Positions 52,094 through 62,350 of a stretch of DNA of 64,000 nucleotides are shown piece by piece (positions within the stretch are counted from its first letter, which is position 1; the number at the start of each line of letters is the position of its first letter). The notes under the pieces are model-generated. The model was not told where the DNA came from and searched no databases. It saw only the letters and a list, made by a program, of their open reading frames with translations. The position numbers were made by a program, and so were the translations under genes. The DNA comes from Moniliophthora roreri (Eukaryota > Basidiomycota > Agaricomycetes > Agaricales > Marasmiaceae): assembly GCA_001466705.2 (NCBI GenBank), contig LATX02000182.1, positions 372,001 to 436,000 of the forward strand, given 5' to 3'.

Positions 52094-53360
52094 ATTTTGG
52101 AGATGGGTATCCTAGCGACAAGTTCTTTCCTTCTAGCCAGACTTTCTGGCCCTTCTCGAACCTGTCTAAGTCTTTTCTGCTTCTTTCTTTCACCCTTCTT
52201 GCGGCAATGTCTAGTAAGGCTGATGTTTCTTCTCTCAGCTTCTTCAATTCAGCCACTCTTTTCTCCACAGAAGGAATGGTCGTCTTTTCGAAAATAGTGG
52301 GGAGAGGTCGGGGATGATATCCCATCGTGAGATAGAAAGGGGAATTTTTTGTAACTGAATGCGTTCGGGTATTGTGTGCAAATTTGGCAAAGTGGAGGAG
52401 ATCTTTCCATTTCGTTTGTTCCTTGGCGCAAAAGAATCGAAGAAAGATTTCTACTTCTTGATTGACCCTTTCAGTTTCTCCATCCGTTTGAGGATGATAA
52501 GTGGTACTTAGCATTTGTTTAATCCCCAATAACTTTCCCATTTCTTTGAAGACTTCGGCTGCTAATTGCGGGTCTCGATCTGAAATAATCTTGTCGGGTA
52601 ATCCAAAGCGCTTGTAGACATGTTGAAAAAGTAGCTCTGCTGTATCTGTGGCGTTGATCTTTTTGTGGCATGGGATGAAAATCACCCCCTTCATAGCCAC
52701 GTGGTCGACCACGACCAATATGGAATCATAATCTGCAACCTTGGGTAGATCTGTGATTAAATCCATCGATATGATCTGGAACGGCAACACATCTTTATGA
52801 CCCCCAATGGGTTGTAGAGGCGTCCACGTTGGATGTGTGTTCACTTTCATTTGTTGGCATGCAGCGCACCCATCAACAAATGATTTGATGAACTTTGTCA
52901 TTCCTGGCCACCAATAGTCTCTTTGCACCTGATCAACTGTGTTCCATTGTCCAGGGTGTCCATAAGGTAAGGCTTCATGGATGGTCTTGACGACCAATTG
53001 TCGTAACATTGGGTCGTTCGGAACATAGACTCTGTCTTTGTAAAACAATAGGTTTCCCTCGGTTCTCCAGTCTTGTAGAGATGATTTGATCAGTGGCATT
53101 CCTTTCTCAATGAGGCTTTCTATTGTCATTTGAAGGAATTCATCTCCTGGCAAGGCATCCTCCAATATGGTTTTGAGTTCTGCATCAATCACGTTAACAA
53201 ATAACTTATCTGGTAGCATGACGATGTCATCGTTGTCGTTTTCTTCTTTGTCTATTAGATCCAGTTGTCTTGAAAGTGCATCGGATTGAACCATTTTCGT
53301 TCCTGGAACATGCACTAGTCGCAGGTCAAATTGAGTCAGGTATAGGCTCAATCTAGCTTG
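52094..53360 (-). pseudogene. Element B copy 1 integrase and end of RNase H
   Basis: From the RNase H end (YLTQFDLRLVHVPG) through the HHCC zinc-binding region (HEALPYGHPGQWNTVDQVQ, CAACQQMK) and the DDE core: SMDLITDLP, IISDRDPQLAAEVF and HPQTDGETERVN. The catalytic D, D and E are all present. It is separated from RT by a TGA at 53363-53361, and truncated by the N at 52093 before its chromodomain. Confidence 0.88.
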
Positions 53361-54371
53361 TCATTGATTCAACTTCTGTGCAGTCCAGAAGTAAGTCAAG
53401 TTCTTGTGATCAGATAGGACGGTCACCGGGTGAGCTCCTCCCAGGAGATAGTGTTCCCAGGCCTTCAGGGCGTTCGTGATGGCCAAAAGTTCGCGGTCGT
53501 AGATTCCGTAGTTCCGTTCAGTTGCGGTGAACACATGGGAGATATATCTGCATGGGTGCAATTCGCCGTCGGAACCCTGTTGTTTCAATACCGCTCCTGT
53601 GGCCCATTTCGAGGTGTCTGCTTCAATTATGAAGGGCTTCTCGTCGTCCGGCATTTGTAAAATTGGTCGCTGTGAAAATTTTGCTTTGAGAACATTGAAC
53701 GCAGTGTCTCGCACTTTCGTCCATTCAAATTTCATGTCTTTCTTTGTTAACTCGTGTAAAGGTTGCACCAATTCCACGTATTTTCCTATGAACTTGCGAT
53801 AGAAATTCGTGAATCCAAGGAACGATTGCACACCTTTGATTGTTTTAGGCACTTCCCAATCCTTTATTCCGGCTAATTTCGTTTCGTCCATCAAGATGTG
53901 TCCAGGTGTGATGACCATACCCAAGAATAACATCTTCGTGACTTCGAATTCGCATTTCTTCGGTTTGAGATATAGATCGTTTTCCTGCAACTGTTCTAGA
54001 ACGTGTCTCATGCGAAGTTGATGGATATTGATCTCGTCAGAGAATATCAAGATGTCGTCCATGTAGACCATGCACCAGCCTTCATTGATGAAGTCTTTGA
54101 GGATGTCGTTCATGAATGCTTGGAACGTTGCCAGGGAATTCATTAAACCGAAGAACATAACCATAGGTTCGAAGAGACCTCGAGGCGTTTTGAACATGGC
54201 TTTCCATTGGTCTCCGTCTTTGATCCGTATATTGTTGTATCCGTTTCGTAAGTCCAACTTCGTAAAGATCTTGGCTGTCTTTAGTTTGTCCATGAGGTCT
54301 GTGACCAATGGTAAAGGATAACGGTTCTTGATCGTTCCGTTATTCAGATCTCGGTAATCTTGGCAGGGTCA
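53361..54371 (-). pseudogene. Element B copy 1 reverse transcriptase / RNase H
   Basis: RT palm with [30 protein letters not shown] (catalytic YMDD intact), [12 protein letters not shown] and the RNase H start [20 protein letters not shown] and [12 protein letters not shown]. Interrupted by stops at 54371-54369 (before [10 protein letters not shown]) and 53363-53361. Both look like CGA to TGA changes. Confidence 0.9.
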
Positions 54372-54566
54372 TAATGCTCCTGCTTCTTTCTTGGCTACAA
54401 AGAAAAAAGAGGATGCCATCGGGGATTTCGAGGGTCAAATGTATCCTTTTCGTAAATTCTCGTCCAGGAACTTGTCTTGTTCGATCCGCTCCTTTGGTGA
54501 TAAAGAGTAGATTTTACAGTCCCGTGGCTTAAAATCTGGTTTGAGGTCGATTGCATGATCGTATGG

Positions 54567-55304
54567 TCATGAAGGTGGAAATCGTTCAGCTTTCTTCTTT
54601 TCAAATCGATCCGCATAATCGGAAAGATAGGCGGGAAGAAGTTCTTCCAATGGTTTCACTTTGACCTCATGAGCCTGTGCCAATACCTGAGAAGCGGATA
54701 ACTTAGCGTTGATTCGAACTTCATCGCTGTCTTCTTCTCCTTTGATGAAAGACCGAATTAAGACTTCATCGTCTTCAACTTTATCCAATATTCCAGTGTC
54801 CAATTCCTTCGTTTCATCGAGGATTCCAATAAATGGTTTCACCGGTCGTCTAACCATAATCTTTCGCCTAGGTCAGAAGTGGACTACTCCGGTGACCCAA
54901 TCAATATCTGGATTGTGATCTTGAAGCCAAGGTAATCCCAAAATGACTCTTTCCAGTCCTAATCCTGAGATCAACAAAGTTTCCTTCATTGATTTATCCC
55001 CGATTGTGATGTCGATTGTGATGGAGTGAGTGATCCAACCAATTTTGTTCCGGGTTCCATCAACGTTGAAGACCTTGATGGGTTTTTCTAGTCTTGTCCA
55101 GGGTTTCTTGAGCTTCCGTGCTTCTTCTTCACAGATGAAGCGTCCTCCAGCACCTGAATTGATCAGGGCTTTTGTTTCGATGATCTCTGTCCTGACGTTG
55201 TATTGAATAGGTATTTGCATAGAGTTTCGATTTAACTTAGCTAGTACAACGTTCGAGATCGTAATTGCAGGTGGTAAGAGCATCGGCCTCTTCCACCTCT
55301 TCAA
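54567..55304 (-). pseudogene. Element B copy 1 protease region, inactivated
   Basis: Retropepsin-like segment IIETKALINSGAGGRFI, followed by LERVILGLPWLQDHNPDIDW. The catalytic Asp-Ser-Gly reads Asn-Ser-Gly, and the following Thr of DSGAT is Gly. A TGA at 54875-54873 separates it from a linker running to 54567. It overlaps gag by 4 nt. Confidence 0.82.
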
Positions 55305-56560
55305 AAACCCTCCTTTCCCATGAGATCAAAGATCTCCTCTTGTTCTCCTTCTCCTTGTTCGGCAATAAGCGCTCTGATCTTTGTGAAAGCTTCTCGCAGT
55401 GAGAGCTTCTTTGGTTTGTATTTCGGTGGTGGGGTTTGTGCTTGTCCTTTGGTGGGACAATCTCGTGAGATTTGACCAGTCTTCGCGCAACGGAAACACT
55501 TCCCTGCAACCATGTAGTCCTTTCTATCAGATTCAGACAACATTTGTCCAACTGTTACTTCTTTCTCCTTCCGGGTGATCTTCGGCTTGATCGGCTCTTT
55601 CTTCTTTCTATTAGCCATGACCAACTTGTACTGGTTGTTGTATCTGATCGCCAGTTTGTACCATTCGTCCAAGGTTTCAGGTTCTCCATCCGTTTGGAGC
55701 ATGATCTTGTTTTGTAGAGATTCTGGGAGTCCTTCTCTAAAAAATCTCATCAGAGCTTCGTCATCATATTTGGTGTCCATCGCAATGAGGCGGAATTGAT
55801 TGACATATTCGTCGGCTCTGTCCGTCATCTTGATTTGTTCGATTTTCGCCTGTGCTTCTCTGACAACGTTGACGGATTGCCATTCGTTTCGAAATCTCTG
55901 TTTGAAACTGCTCCACGTTTCTTTGGCAGCCTTCTTCTTCTCCACGGGGTCGTCGTCTTCAGGGAATAATTTCATCGTCTCCCTCTGCTTCCATTCACTG
56001 GTGTTTCCCTTTACCAGCAATAAAAGAAGCATCTTCTTCTTCTCATCAGTGTTCGCCTTGACTGGGTTCATTGCGAAATATAATTCGAGGTCGAGGAGGA
56101 ATTGGCGGGTGTCTGATTGTTTTCCTAAAAAGGGGTCCGGAGTTGGCCCTTTACTGGCTTCGTCCTTCTTGTCATCGATTGTCTGGAGTACGGCCGTGGA
56201 AATAGTCCAGGCCCATTGTTCGTCGGCATCGTCGACTTCTACCTTCAGTTTGACATCTAAAGCTGCAGCGGCGCTTTCACTAGGAGTCGTCATTTCTGGA
56301 GTCGGGGTATGGAATAAATTCCGAAATTCGTCAAATAAATCTGGTTTGGAAGACTCAGCTTCAGGTTCTGTTCTTTCTTGTTGGAGACTTTCGACTGCTC
56401 CTCTCCGCTGACTACGAGTAATTCAGCACAGGGTCTGTTCGGGGTCGGGGTTCAATAGCTGTTTGGCTACTTCGAGTTGATCGTCAAGATCGGCTTCTTC
56501 GGCTGCCGTAAAGGGAGCCCTCGGGGGAGTTGTGTTTCGATAAGCGGTGATGCCTAAACC
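55301..56560 (-). pseudogene. Element B copy 1 gag
   Basis: Capsid-like helical region (LELYFAMNPVKANTDEKKKM, TWSSFKQRFRNEW, RADEYVNQFRLIAM), then a C-terminal zinc knuckle CFRCAKTGQISRDC in which the expected His is Gln. A TGA at 56425-56423 breaks the N-terminal part. The first in-frame ATG of the intact part is at 56293; no ATG is obvious near the primer-binding site. Confidence 0.85.
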
Positions 56561-56578
56561 TGGATAGGTTGGCAACGA

Positions 56579-56590
56579 TCAGCTTGACCT
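56579..56590 (-). other. Primer-binding site, complementary to the LTR
   Basis: AGGTCAAGCTGA on the minus strand, 2 nt inside LTR 2. It is the reverse complement of the TCAGCTTGACCT box in the LTR (12 of 12). There is no TGG start typical of a tRNA-Met primer site. The same site lies at 61112-61123 and 61719-61730. Confidence 0.8.
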
Positions 56591-56592
56591 TT

Positions 56593-57211
56593 TGTTACGT
56601 TACTTGCGCAGCAACGACAACAACTCAACAACCACTATTACGTAGCGGTGCTAAGTTGACAAAAGGAGCAAGTTCAAGTTTGAGTTCTTCAGCTCGCGCT
56701 AAAGTTCTCAGAGTTCGGTCGAGATGAGCAAGGAGTCCAAAGGGTTAACTAGGTCAAGCTGAGGTAGCTTAGACCTACAAACTATCTACTTATACAACAA
56801 TTGTAGCTATTAGTTTGTGTACAAACTGCTAGATCGACATTGTTTCAAATCGTTTATCTTACATGGAAACTGTTGTACTATTTATTCTCTTACTGTAGTC
56901 TTCACTACAGCTCCTTTGTTTTTATTTATACTACTATGTTATTCGCTGCAGTCTTTACTGTACACATCATAAATAGAAAGGAAAAGAATCGAATAGAATA
57001 ATGACGTCAACTTGATGTCATGAATGACACAATGATGATGTCTTAAATATGAAGATAGGCATAAAATTGGAAAGGGGAACCGGGAATGTGGATGTGTCCA
57101 GATGTTAATAAGAAGCATAGGTAAAAAAAGGAAAATAGCGCCTAAGAGCGCTAAAGTGTCCAAGCAGTGATTTTGAAAGAAAAGATAGCCTGTAAACATA
57201 CAATTGTAACA
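56593..57211 (-). mobile_element. Element B LTR 2 (shared, mosaic, altered)
   Basis: 619 bp, same ends. It serves as 5' LTR of copy 1 and 3' LTR of copy 2. Left of 56720 it shares variants with LTR 3, right of about 57000 with LTR 1. Between these lies a 117-bp block of base-complemented sequence. Confidence 0.92.
56846..56962. other. 117-bp block that is the unreversed complement of the sister LTRs
   Basis: Every base from 56846 to 56962 is the Watson-Crick partner of the base at the same position in LTR 1 (50739-50855, constant offset 6107) and in LTR 3 (61986-62102). Order is preserved. Flanks on both sides align normally with no gained or lost base. The reverse complement does not match. 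Confidence 0.97.
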
Positions 57212-57234
57212 TTACCCCCTGTTCATGTTCGAAC

Positions 57235-58711
57235 TTACACGTTCGAAGCTATCAGTTGTCCTTCTACGAGCCATTCTCCTCCCCATTGCGCTTCTCTTAC
57301 CACTGTCTCTCGGTCCAAACACCTAAAAATTCTTGGTCCCTCTGGGGATCCCATGTCGACGACGATCCCGTCTCCCAATGGCGGGTCTTGCGGCCTCTCA
57401 CTGCTCTCCATTTCCATAGTCGGGGTCGTCCCATGTGGTATCATCTCTCCAATCGTGGTCAAGAGTCAATGTACCGCCGGTATCGTTTCGTCTTGCAGTT
57501 CTCGTAGACCTTCTTCTGTCCCTACAATATCCAGGGAGATGGCCAGCTTTAGCAGTGTTGCAAACCGGGCAGACATAGTCCACACAGTCGACGGCGCAGT
57601 GCTCTCCCAATTTGCACACAGGACATTCAACTCCTCCTGGACTTCGTCAAGCAGCGCTGTAGTATGCGTTATACGATCGCTTGACGTCAAGCCGACTGGC
57701 GAAGCCGTGTCGTCCGGCTCCGCGTCCTCGTCGTCCCACACCGATACGGTAGGGACGTTGGGTGTCTGGATTGATTGGGATAACAGGGGAGGGGAGGCGT
57801 ACGGGGTTCGGGAGTTCCGGAGAAAGTCGTGCTCTCTGGAAGGTGGTGCTGGAAGGTTCGGTCGTACTGAAAGTGGTGGGGGGGAGTTCATGGCCGGCAG
57901 ACATTGCGGGCGGGGTAGTAGGAGGGGAGACATCGGGGAATTTTCCAGCCCTTCTGCTGGCGTCGGAGACGTCGGACTCGTCACTTCTGGAATCGTCGAC
58001 AATGGGGAATGGATTGGGGAAGAGTAGGGTTCGCTGGTCGGCAGGTAGACTGCTGACCCCAGCGATAGGAGTCGGGCTTCTTCGGCTGGTAGATGCATCC
58101 ACGCGTCTGGATGGGTTGGTCTGGGAGAAAGAGGAGAAGGGGATTGGGGTCTGAATCGTTCCAATGCAGCGCTGTCTAAGTTGGAGGAGGTGCTGGCCTT
58201 TGGAGACCTCAGTTGCTTGTTTGAGACCTCTTCGATGGGCGATAACCTTCCGGAGGAAGGCTGGGTCGTTGGGGCTGACGTCGTCGTCCATAGCGAAGCG
58301 ATCTCCATTGGGATCTGTGTCTGGGAGTACTATATGAAGCGGTAAGTTTGCTATATCAAGAGTAGGACGTGGTACTGCTATAGCCCCAGTGACAGTGAAA
58401 GTCTCGTCGTCCATAATGTGTTGGGCCAACATGCCCATGTGTCGATCCATTCTGGTTACGTTTTATAGAAGTTGTCGTCGCTGTCCACGAAGGAAGACTA
58501 GGCTACTGTAAAGCGCACGGTTCCTCTCACTGCTGGCGTTGATAGCAGTTGTCAGTTCCTCGTCGTCATGTTTGCAGTTCATAAGATAAAGGAGTTTGAA
58601 CGTAGAGGGGTGAAAAGGTTCAGTGTGGACAGCGTTGTCCAGGAAAACTTGAGCTGGAGGGTCGAAGGGGGGTAGGCCAGTTTGGACAGAAGGGTTCATG
58701 TAGGAAGACAT
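57235..58711 (-). pseudogene. Element B copy 2 post-pol accessory ORFs
   Basis: Starts 21 bp after the pol stop with MSSYMNPSVQTGLPPFDPPA. One frame runs from 58711, with a TAA at 58465-58463, to 57647. A second frame is open from 58308 to 57235 with a TGA at 57468-57466. The two overlap by about 660 nt, and both are Pro/Ser-rich. The first ends in a Gly/Arg-rich tail (GRRGRGAGRHGF), the second in WGGEWLVEGQLIASNV just before the polypurine tract. A frameshift or intron could join the first part to the second frame. No known domain was recognised. Confidence 0.6.
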
Positions 58712-58732
58712 GTTTCGATGAGGAATGGAGAA

Positions 58733-60293
58733 TCAACACAGGTTGTACTTGATTTTATATTTCAAGTACAACTCCATCGAATGCTTTAAGCCGGCTGGCT
58801 TCAGCCATTGATTGTGTGATGAGTTGTATCCTTTCCAGGAAACAAGGTATTCCTTTGGGGGTTGATTTTTCCTCTTTGGTCGATGTCCGATGATAGCTTC
58901 GACTTCGTATTCTTCTTGTCCTTCAACTATGTCTGGTGGTGGTTCCAGAAAGTTGGGTCCGTGGACGTCGGTTTCCTTGAATGGCGACAAAAGTCCAGCG
59001 TGGAAAACAGGGTGGATTCTCCATTGAAATGGGAGTTTCAGCCTGTACGTCACGGGTCCAAGGACTTCTGTGATTTCGAAAGGTCCTTTGCGTTTTGGGG
59101 ATAATTTTGGAGATGGGTATCCTAGCGACAAGTTCTTTCCTTCTAGCCAGACTTTCTGGCCCTTCTCGAACCTGTCTAAGTCTTTTCTGCTTCTTTCTTT
59201 CACCCTTCTTGCGGCAATGTCTAGTAAGGCTGATGTTTCTTCTCTCAGCTTCTTCAATTCAGCCACTCTTTTCTCCACAGAAGGAATGGTCGTCTTTTCG
59301 AAAATAGTGGGGAGAGGTCGGGGATGATATCCCATCGTGAGATAGAAAGGGGAATTTTTTGTAACTGAATGCGTTCGGGTATTGTGTGCAAATTTGGCAA
59401 AGTGGAGGAGATCTTTCCATTTCGTTTGTTCCTTGGCGCAAAAGAATCGAAGAAAGATTTCTACTTCTTGATTGACCCTTTCAGTTTCTCCATCCGTTTG
59501 AGGATGATAAGTGGTACTTAGCATTTGTTTAATCCCCAATAACTTTCCCATTTCTTTGAAGACTTCGGCTGCTAATTGCGGGTCTCGATCTGAAATAATC
59601 TTGTCGGGTAATCCAAAGCGCTTGTAGACATGTTGAAAAAGTAGCTCTGCTGTATCTGTGGCGTTGATCTTTTTGTGGCATGGGATGAAAATCACCCCCT
59701 TCATAGCCACGTGGTCGACCACGACCAATATGGAATCATAATCTGCAACCTTGGGTAGATCTGTGATTAAATCCATCGATATGATCTGGAACGGCAACAC
59801 ATCTTTATGACCCCCAATGGGTTGTAGAGGCGTCCACGTTGGATGTGTGTTCACTTTCATTTGTTGGCATGCAGCGCACCCATCAACAAATGATTTGATG
59901 AACTTTGTCATTCCTGGCCACCAATAGTCTCTTTGCACCTGATCAACTGTGTTCCATTGTCCAGGGTGTCCATAAGGTAAGGCTTCATGGATGGTCTTGA
60001 CGACCAATTGTCGTAACATTGGGTCGTTCGGAACATAGACTCTGTCTTTGTAAAACAATAGGTTTCCCTCGGTTCTCCAGTCTTGTAGAGATGATTTGAT
60101 CAGTGGCATTCCTTTCTCAATGAGGCTTTCTATTGTCATTTGAAGGAATTCATCTCCTGGCAAGGCATCCTCCAATATGGTTTTGAGTTCTGCATCAATC
60201 ACGTTAACAAATAACTTATCTGGTAGCATGACGATGTCATCGTTGTCGTTTTCTTCTTTGTCTATTAGATCCAGTTGTCTTGAAAGTGCATCG
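58733..60293 (-). pseudogene. Element B copy 2 integrase with chromodomain, cut at an N
   Basis: Complete integrase: zinc-binding and DDE regions identical to copy 1, KLSPKRKGPFEITEVLGPVT, HPVFHAGLLSPFKETD and a C-terminal chromodomain (EYEVEAIIGHRPKRKNQPPK, YLVSWKGYNSSHNQW), ending KIKYNLC. RT, RNase H and protease are missing at the N at 60294, where the reading frame jumps into gag. Confidence 0.9.
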
Positions 60294-60294
60294 N
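60294..60294. other. Single-N assembly junction
   Basis: The left side corresponds to copy 1 at 53283, the right side to about 55761. About 2.5 kb (RT, protease, gag C-terminus) is jumped. Confidence 0.9.
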
Positions 60295-61108
60295 CGTCGT
60301 ACTTTGTGTCCATCGCGATAAGGCGGAATCGATTGACGTATTCATCGGCTCTGTCCGTCATTTTGATCTGTTCGATTTTGGCCTGCGCTTCTCTGACAAC
60401 ATTGACGGGTTGCCATTCGTTTCGGAATCTCTGTTTGAAACTGCTCCACGTTTCTTCGGCAGCCTTTTTCTTCTCTTCAGGATCGTCGTCTTCGGGAAAT
60501 AACTTCATCGTCTCCCTCTGCTTCCATTCACTGGTGTTTCCCTTTACTAGCGACAAGAGAAGCATCTTCTTCTTCTCATCGGTGTTCGCCTTGACTGGGT
60601 TCATTGCGAAATATAATTCGAGGTTGAGGAGGAATCGGCGGGTGTCTGATTGTTTTCCCAAAAAGGGATCAGGAATTGGCCCTTTGCTGGCTTCGTCCTT
60701 CTTGTCATTGATTGTCTGTAATACGGCCATGGAAATTGTCTGGGCCCATTGTTCGTCGGTATCGTCGAGTTCTACTTTCGGTTTGACATCCGAAGCTGCA
60801 ACAGCGCTTCCACTCGGAGTCGTCATTTCTGGAGTCGGGGTATGGAATAAATTCTGAAATTCGTCAAATAAATCTGGTTCGGAAGACTCAGCTTCGGGTT
60901 CTGTTCTTTCTTGTTGGAGACTTTCAACTGCTCCTCTCCGCTGGCTATGAGTAATTCGGCGCGGGGTTTGTTCGGGGTCGGGGTTCAATAGCTGTTCGGC
61001 TACTTCGAGTTGATCGTCGAGATCTGCTTCTTTGGCTGCCGTAAAGGGAGCCCTCGGGGGAGTCGTGTTTCGATAAGCGGTGGTGCCTAAACCTGGGTAG
61101 GTCGGCAA
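60295..61108 (-). pseudogene. Element B gag N-terminal part, second variant
   Basis: Gag without the zinc knuckle, open to 61108 (a TTG, not ATG). It differs from copy 1 at many silent and some coding sites and lacks the TGA that breaks copy 1. It therefore comes from a different, less damaged element. Confidence 0.8.
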
Positions 61109-61125
61109 CGATCAGCTTGACCTTT

Positions 61126-61200
61126 TGTTATGTTACTTGCGCAGCAACAACAACAACTTGTCAACCACTATGACGTAGCGGCGCTAAGTTGACAAAAGGA
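61126..61200 (-). mobile_element. Fragment of an element B-type LTR
   Basis: First 75 bp (left end) of a divergent LTR, TGTTATGTTACTTGCGCAGC..., next to a primer-binding site at 61112-61123. It stops at the N at 61201. Confidence 0.8.
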
Positions 61201-61201
61201 N
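61201..61201. other. Single-N assembly junction
   Basis: Joins an LTR fragment to mid-gag sequence, which cannot be contiguous in an intact element. Confidence 0.9.
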
Positions 61202-61714
61202 CTGGGTTCATTGCAAAATATAATTCGAGGTTGAGGAGGAATTGGCGGGTGTCTGATTGTTTTCCTAAAAAGGGGTCCGGAGTTGGCCCTTTACTGGCTT
61301 CGTCCTTCTTGTCATCGATTGTCTGGAGTACGGCCGTGGAAATAGTCCAGGCCCATTGTTCGTCGGCATCGTCGACTTCTACCTTCAGTTTGACATCTAA
61401 AGCTGCAGCGGCGCTTTCACTAGGAGTCGTCATTTCTGGAGTCGGGGTATGGAATAAATTCCGAAATTCGTCAAATAAATCTGGTTTGGAAGACTCAGCT
61501 TCAGGTTCTGTTCTTTCTTGTTGGAGACTTTCGACTGCTCCTCTCCGCTGACTACGAGTAATTCAGCACAGGGTCTGTTCGGGGTCGGGGTTCAATAGCT
61601 GTTTGGCTACTTCGAGTTGATCGTCAAGATCGGCTTCTTCGGCTGCCGTAAAGGGAGCCCTCGGGGGAGTTGTGTTTCGATAAGCGGTGATGCCTAAACC
61701 TGGATAGGTTGGCA
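61202..61714 (-). pseudogene. Element B gag N-terminal fragment, third copy
   Basis: Nearly identical to 56070-56580 of copy 1, including its TGA in the N-terminal part. It is followed by the primer-binding site at 61719-61730 and LTR 3. Confidence 0.8.
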
Positions 61715-61732
61715 ACGATCAGCTTGACCTTT

Positions 61733-62350
61733 TGTTACGTTACTTGCGCAGCAACGACAACAACTCAACAACCACTATTACGTAGCGGTGCTAAGTTGAC
61801 AAAAGGAGCAAGTTCAAGTTTGAGTTCTTCAGCTCGCGCTAAAGTTCTCAGAGTTCGGTCGAGATGAGCAAGGAGTCCAAAGGGTTAACTAGGTCAAGCT
61901 GAGGTAGCTTAGACCTACAAACTATCTACTTATACAACAATTGTAGCTATTAGTTTGTGTACAAACTGCTAGATCGACATTGTTTGTTTAGCAAATAGAA
62001 TGTACCTTTGACAACATGATAAATAAGAGAATGACATCAGAAGTGATGTCGAGGAAACAAAAATAAATATGATGATACAATAAGCGACGTCAGAAATGAC
62101 ATCACATCATAAATAGAAAGGAAAAGAATCGAATAGAATAATGACTCAACTTGATGTCATGAATGACACAATGATGATGTCTTAAATATGAAGATAGGCA
62201 TAAAATTGGAAAGAGGAACCGGGAATGTGGATGTGTCCAGATGTTAATAAGAAGCATAGGTAAAAAAAGGAAAATAGCGCCTAAGAGCGCTAAAGTGTCC
62301 AAGCAGTGATTTTGAAAGAAAAGATAGTCTGTAAACATACGATTGTAACA
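61733..62350 (-). mobile_element. Element B LTR 3 (rightmost, 5' LTR)
   Basis: 618 bp. It lacks one G of the CRE (TGACTCA instead of TGACGTCA). Its right end GTAACA abuts element A pol. The first bases of A after it and before LTR 1 form an imperfect 5-bp duplication (ACAGC/ATGGC on the minus strand). Confidence 0.9.

Larger units (their letters stand above)
51105..56592 (-). mobile_element. Element B internal region, copy 1 (Ty3/Gypsy chromovirus)
   Basis: On the minus strand from 56592 the order is gag, protease, RT, RNase H, integrase, then a post-pol ORF, as in chromoviruses. About 904 bp (the integrase C-terminus, chromodomain and first part of the accessory ORF) is absent at the single N at 52093, compared with copy 2. 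Several stop codons and lost active-site residues show this copy is dead. Confidence 0.88.

Noticed and set aside
51540..53351. 603-residue ORF joining integrase to a Pro-rich protein
   Set aside because: It crosses the N at 52093; copy 2 shows 904 bp are missing there.
56846..56962. Simple inversion or unrelated insertion in LTR 2
   Set aside because: The reverse complement of the sister segment does not match. The unreversed complement matches throughout, with no length change.
57398..57619. CxxC-containing 73-residue ORF in element B
   Set aside because: A third overlapping frame within the accessory ORF; the cysteines probably arise from reading the other frame out of phase.
57235..58711. 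Accessory ORF as a true envelope gene
   Set aside because: No signal peptide, transmembrane segment or fusion-peptide-like stretch was seen.
58733..61108. 791-residue gag-integrase fusion
   Set aside because: It crosses the N at 60294; RT and protease are skipped, so it is a join of two separate regions.
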